From: Paracoccaceae bacterium | GTDB lineage: Bacteria; Pseudomonadota; Alphaproteobacteria; Rhodobacterales; Rhodobacteraceae | NCBI GenBank assembly: GCA_015487335.1 | Contig: WFPZ01000305.1 | Location: 1-8,428 of the forward strand | Direction: 5' to 3' | Length of the DNA stretch: 8,428 nt | In this document: one piece after another, positions 7,706 through 8,428 of the stretch | How positions within the stretch are numbered: position 1 is the stretch's first letter | Layout of the letters: the number at the start of each line of letters is the position of its first letter | Made by a program: the position numbers and the translations under genes | The notes under the pieces: model-generated | Database searches by the model: none | What the model was told of the DNA's origin: nothing | The model's input: only the letters and a program-made list of their open reading frames with translations

Positions 7706-8428
7706 TTATTCCACCGGGCAGGAGTTGTCGGACATGTAGTCGTGCACCTCGATCTCGCCCGAGATGATCTTGGCCTTGGCTTCTTCCACGGCCGCCTTGA
7801 TCTCGTCGGTGAAGATCTCGGCATTGTACTCGTCGAGGGCGTAGTCGACACCGCCGTTGGCCAGGCCCAGAACCTTGAAGCCGGTGGTCAGGTTCTCGCC
7901 TTCCTTGAAGGCCTCGTAGACGGCCACGTCGACCCGCTTGATCATCGAGGTCAGCACCGAGCCCGGGTGCAGGTAGTTCTGGTTGCTGTCCACCCCGATC
8001 GAGTAGATGCCCGCATCGGCGGCAGCCTGCAGCACGCCCACGCCGGTGCCGCCGGCAGCGGCATAGATCACGTCGGCGCCCTTGGCGATCTGGGCCTTGG
8101 CCAGTTCAGCGCCCTTCACCGGGTCGTTCCAGGCGGCCGGGGTGGTGCCGGTCATGTTCTGGATCACGGTGGCGTCGGGGTTGGTGGCCTTCACGCCCTG
8201 CACGTAGCCGCAGGCGAACTTGCGGATCAGCGGGATGTCCATGCCGCCGATGAAGCCCACGGTGCCGGTCTTGGAGGCCTTGGCCGCGGCCACGCCCACC
8301 AGGTAGGAGCCTTCGTGCTCCTTGAAGACGACCGAGCGCACGTTGGGCTGATCCACCACCATGTCGATGATCGCGAACTTGGTATCCGGGAAATCCGGGG
8401 CCACGGCCTCGAGCGCCGAGGCGAAGGC
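7706..8428 (-). CDS. BMP family ABC transporter substrate-binding protein (5' end outside window)
   Basis: The C-terminal 240 residues of a periplasmic binding protein of the BMP/Med/PnrA family; full members are about 330 residues, so roughly 90 N-terminal residues including the signal peptide lie beyond base 8428. The frame is open to the window edge. Family stretches: HEGSYLVGVAAAKASKTG, then GFIGGMDIPLIRKFACGYVQG, then GTTPAAWNDPVKGAELAKAQ, GADVIYAAAGGTGVGVLQAA, and IGVDSNQNYLHPG followed by SMIKRVD. The Asp in IGVD and the Lys in IKR correspond by position to nucleoside contacts known for PnrA of Treponema, an alignment by eye. The protein ends in SDNSCPVE, with a lone cysteine near the C-terminus. 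It captures the nucleoside in the periplasm and delivers it to the two permeases. As first visible gene of the operon, its promoter must lie outside the window. Confidence 0.94.
   Translation of the reverse strand, partial: AFASALEAVAPDFPDTKFAIIDMVVDQPNVRSVVFKEHEGSYLVGVAAAKASKTGTVGFIGGMDIPLIRKFACGYVQGVKATNPDATVIQNMTGTTPAAWNDPVKGAELAKAQIAKGADVIYAAAGGTGVGVLQAAADAGIYSIGVDSNQNYLHPGSVLTSMIKRVDVAVYEAFKEGENLTTGFKVLGLANGGVDYALDEYNAEIFTDEIKAAVEEAKAKIISGEIEVHDYMSDNSCPVE

Overview
This GC-rich window most likely comes from an alphaproteobacterium of the Rhodobacterales (Rhodobacter/Roseobacter/Paracoccus type). Evidence: a member of the alphaproteobacteria-restricted Alph_Pro_TM family beside a TauE/SafE exporter, an intergenic GC hairpin with a GGAGTATTT-type tail that resembles repeats I recall from Rhodobacterales genomes, and an operon coding style with TGATG junctions. 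The assignment is inference; no rRNA or other marker gene is present. All of the window except about 370 bases is coding, and no gap exceeds 300 bases.

Left part, plus strand (1-1228): the 3' end of a UvrD/RecD-like superfamily 1 DNA helicase is followed one base later by a complete classical short-chain dehydrogenase/reductase. They converge on the minus-strand genes across an 81-base gap that holds a strong GC hairpin with a duplicated right arm.

Middle part, minus strand (1310-2988): a TauE/SafE-family anion exporter and a signal-peptide protein with one C-terminal membrane segment (TIGR02186/Alph_Pro_TM) form a tightly overlapping two-gene operon. A 278-base leader upstream of it (2989-3266) holds an AT-rich dyad, an 8-bp hairpin and a short open frame with three consecutive cysteine codons inside that hairpin. 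This is the least explained part of the window.

Right part, minus strand (3267-8428): a five-gene cluster, in transcription order a BMP-family substrate-binding lipoprotein-type protein (5' end outside the window), a double-domain ABC ATPase, two BPD_transp_2 permeases and a trimeric-type purine nucleoside phosphorylase. Junctions are 12 nt, 1-bp overlap, 1-bp overlap and 17-bp overlap, so this is almost certainly one transcript. It reads as a complete purine nucleoside uptake and phosphorolysis module: the ABC system imports the nucleoside, and the phosphorylase splits it into base and ribose-1-phosphate. Active-site residues point to 6-oxopurine nucleosides (inosine/guanosine).

I see no mobile element, CRISPR array, tRNA or rRNA. 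The window is mostly ordinary, well-recognised metabolism. The best candidates for something undescribed are the leader upstream of the TauE operon and the unknown role of the TIGR02186 protein.
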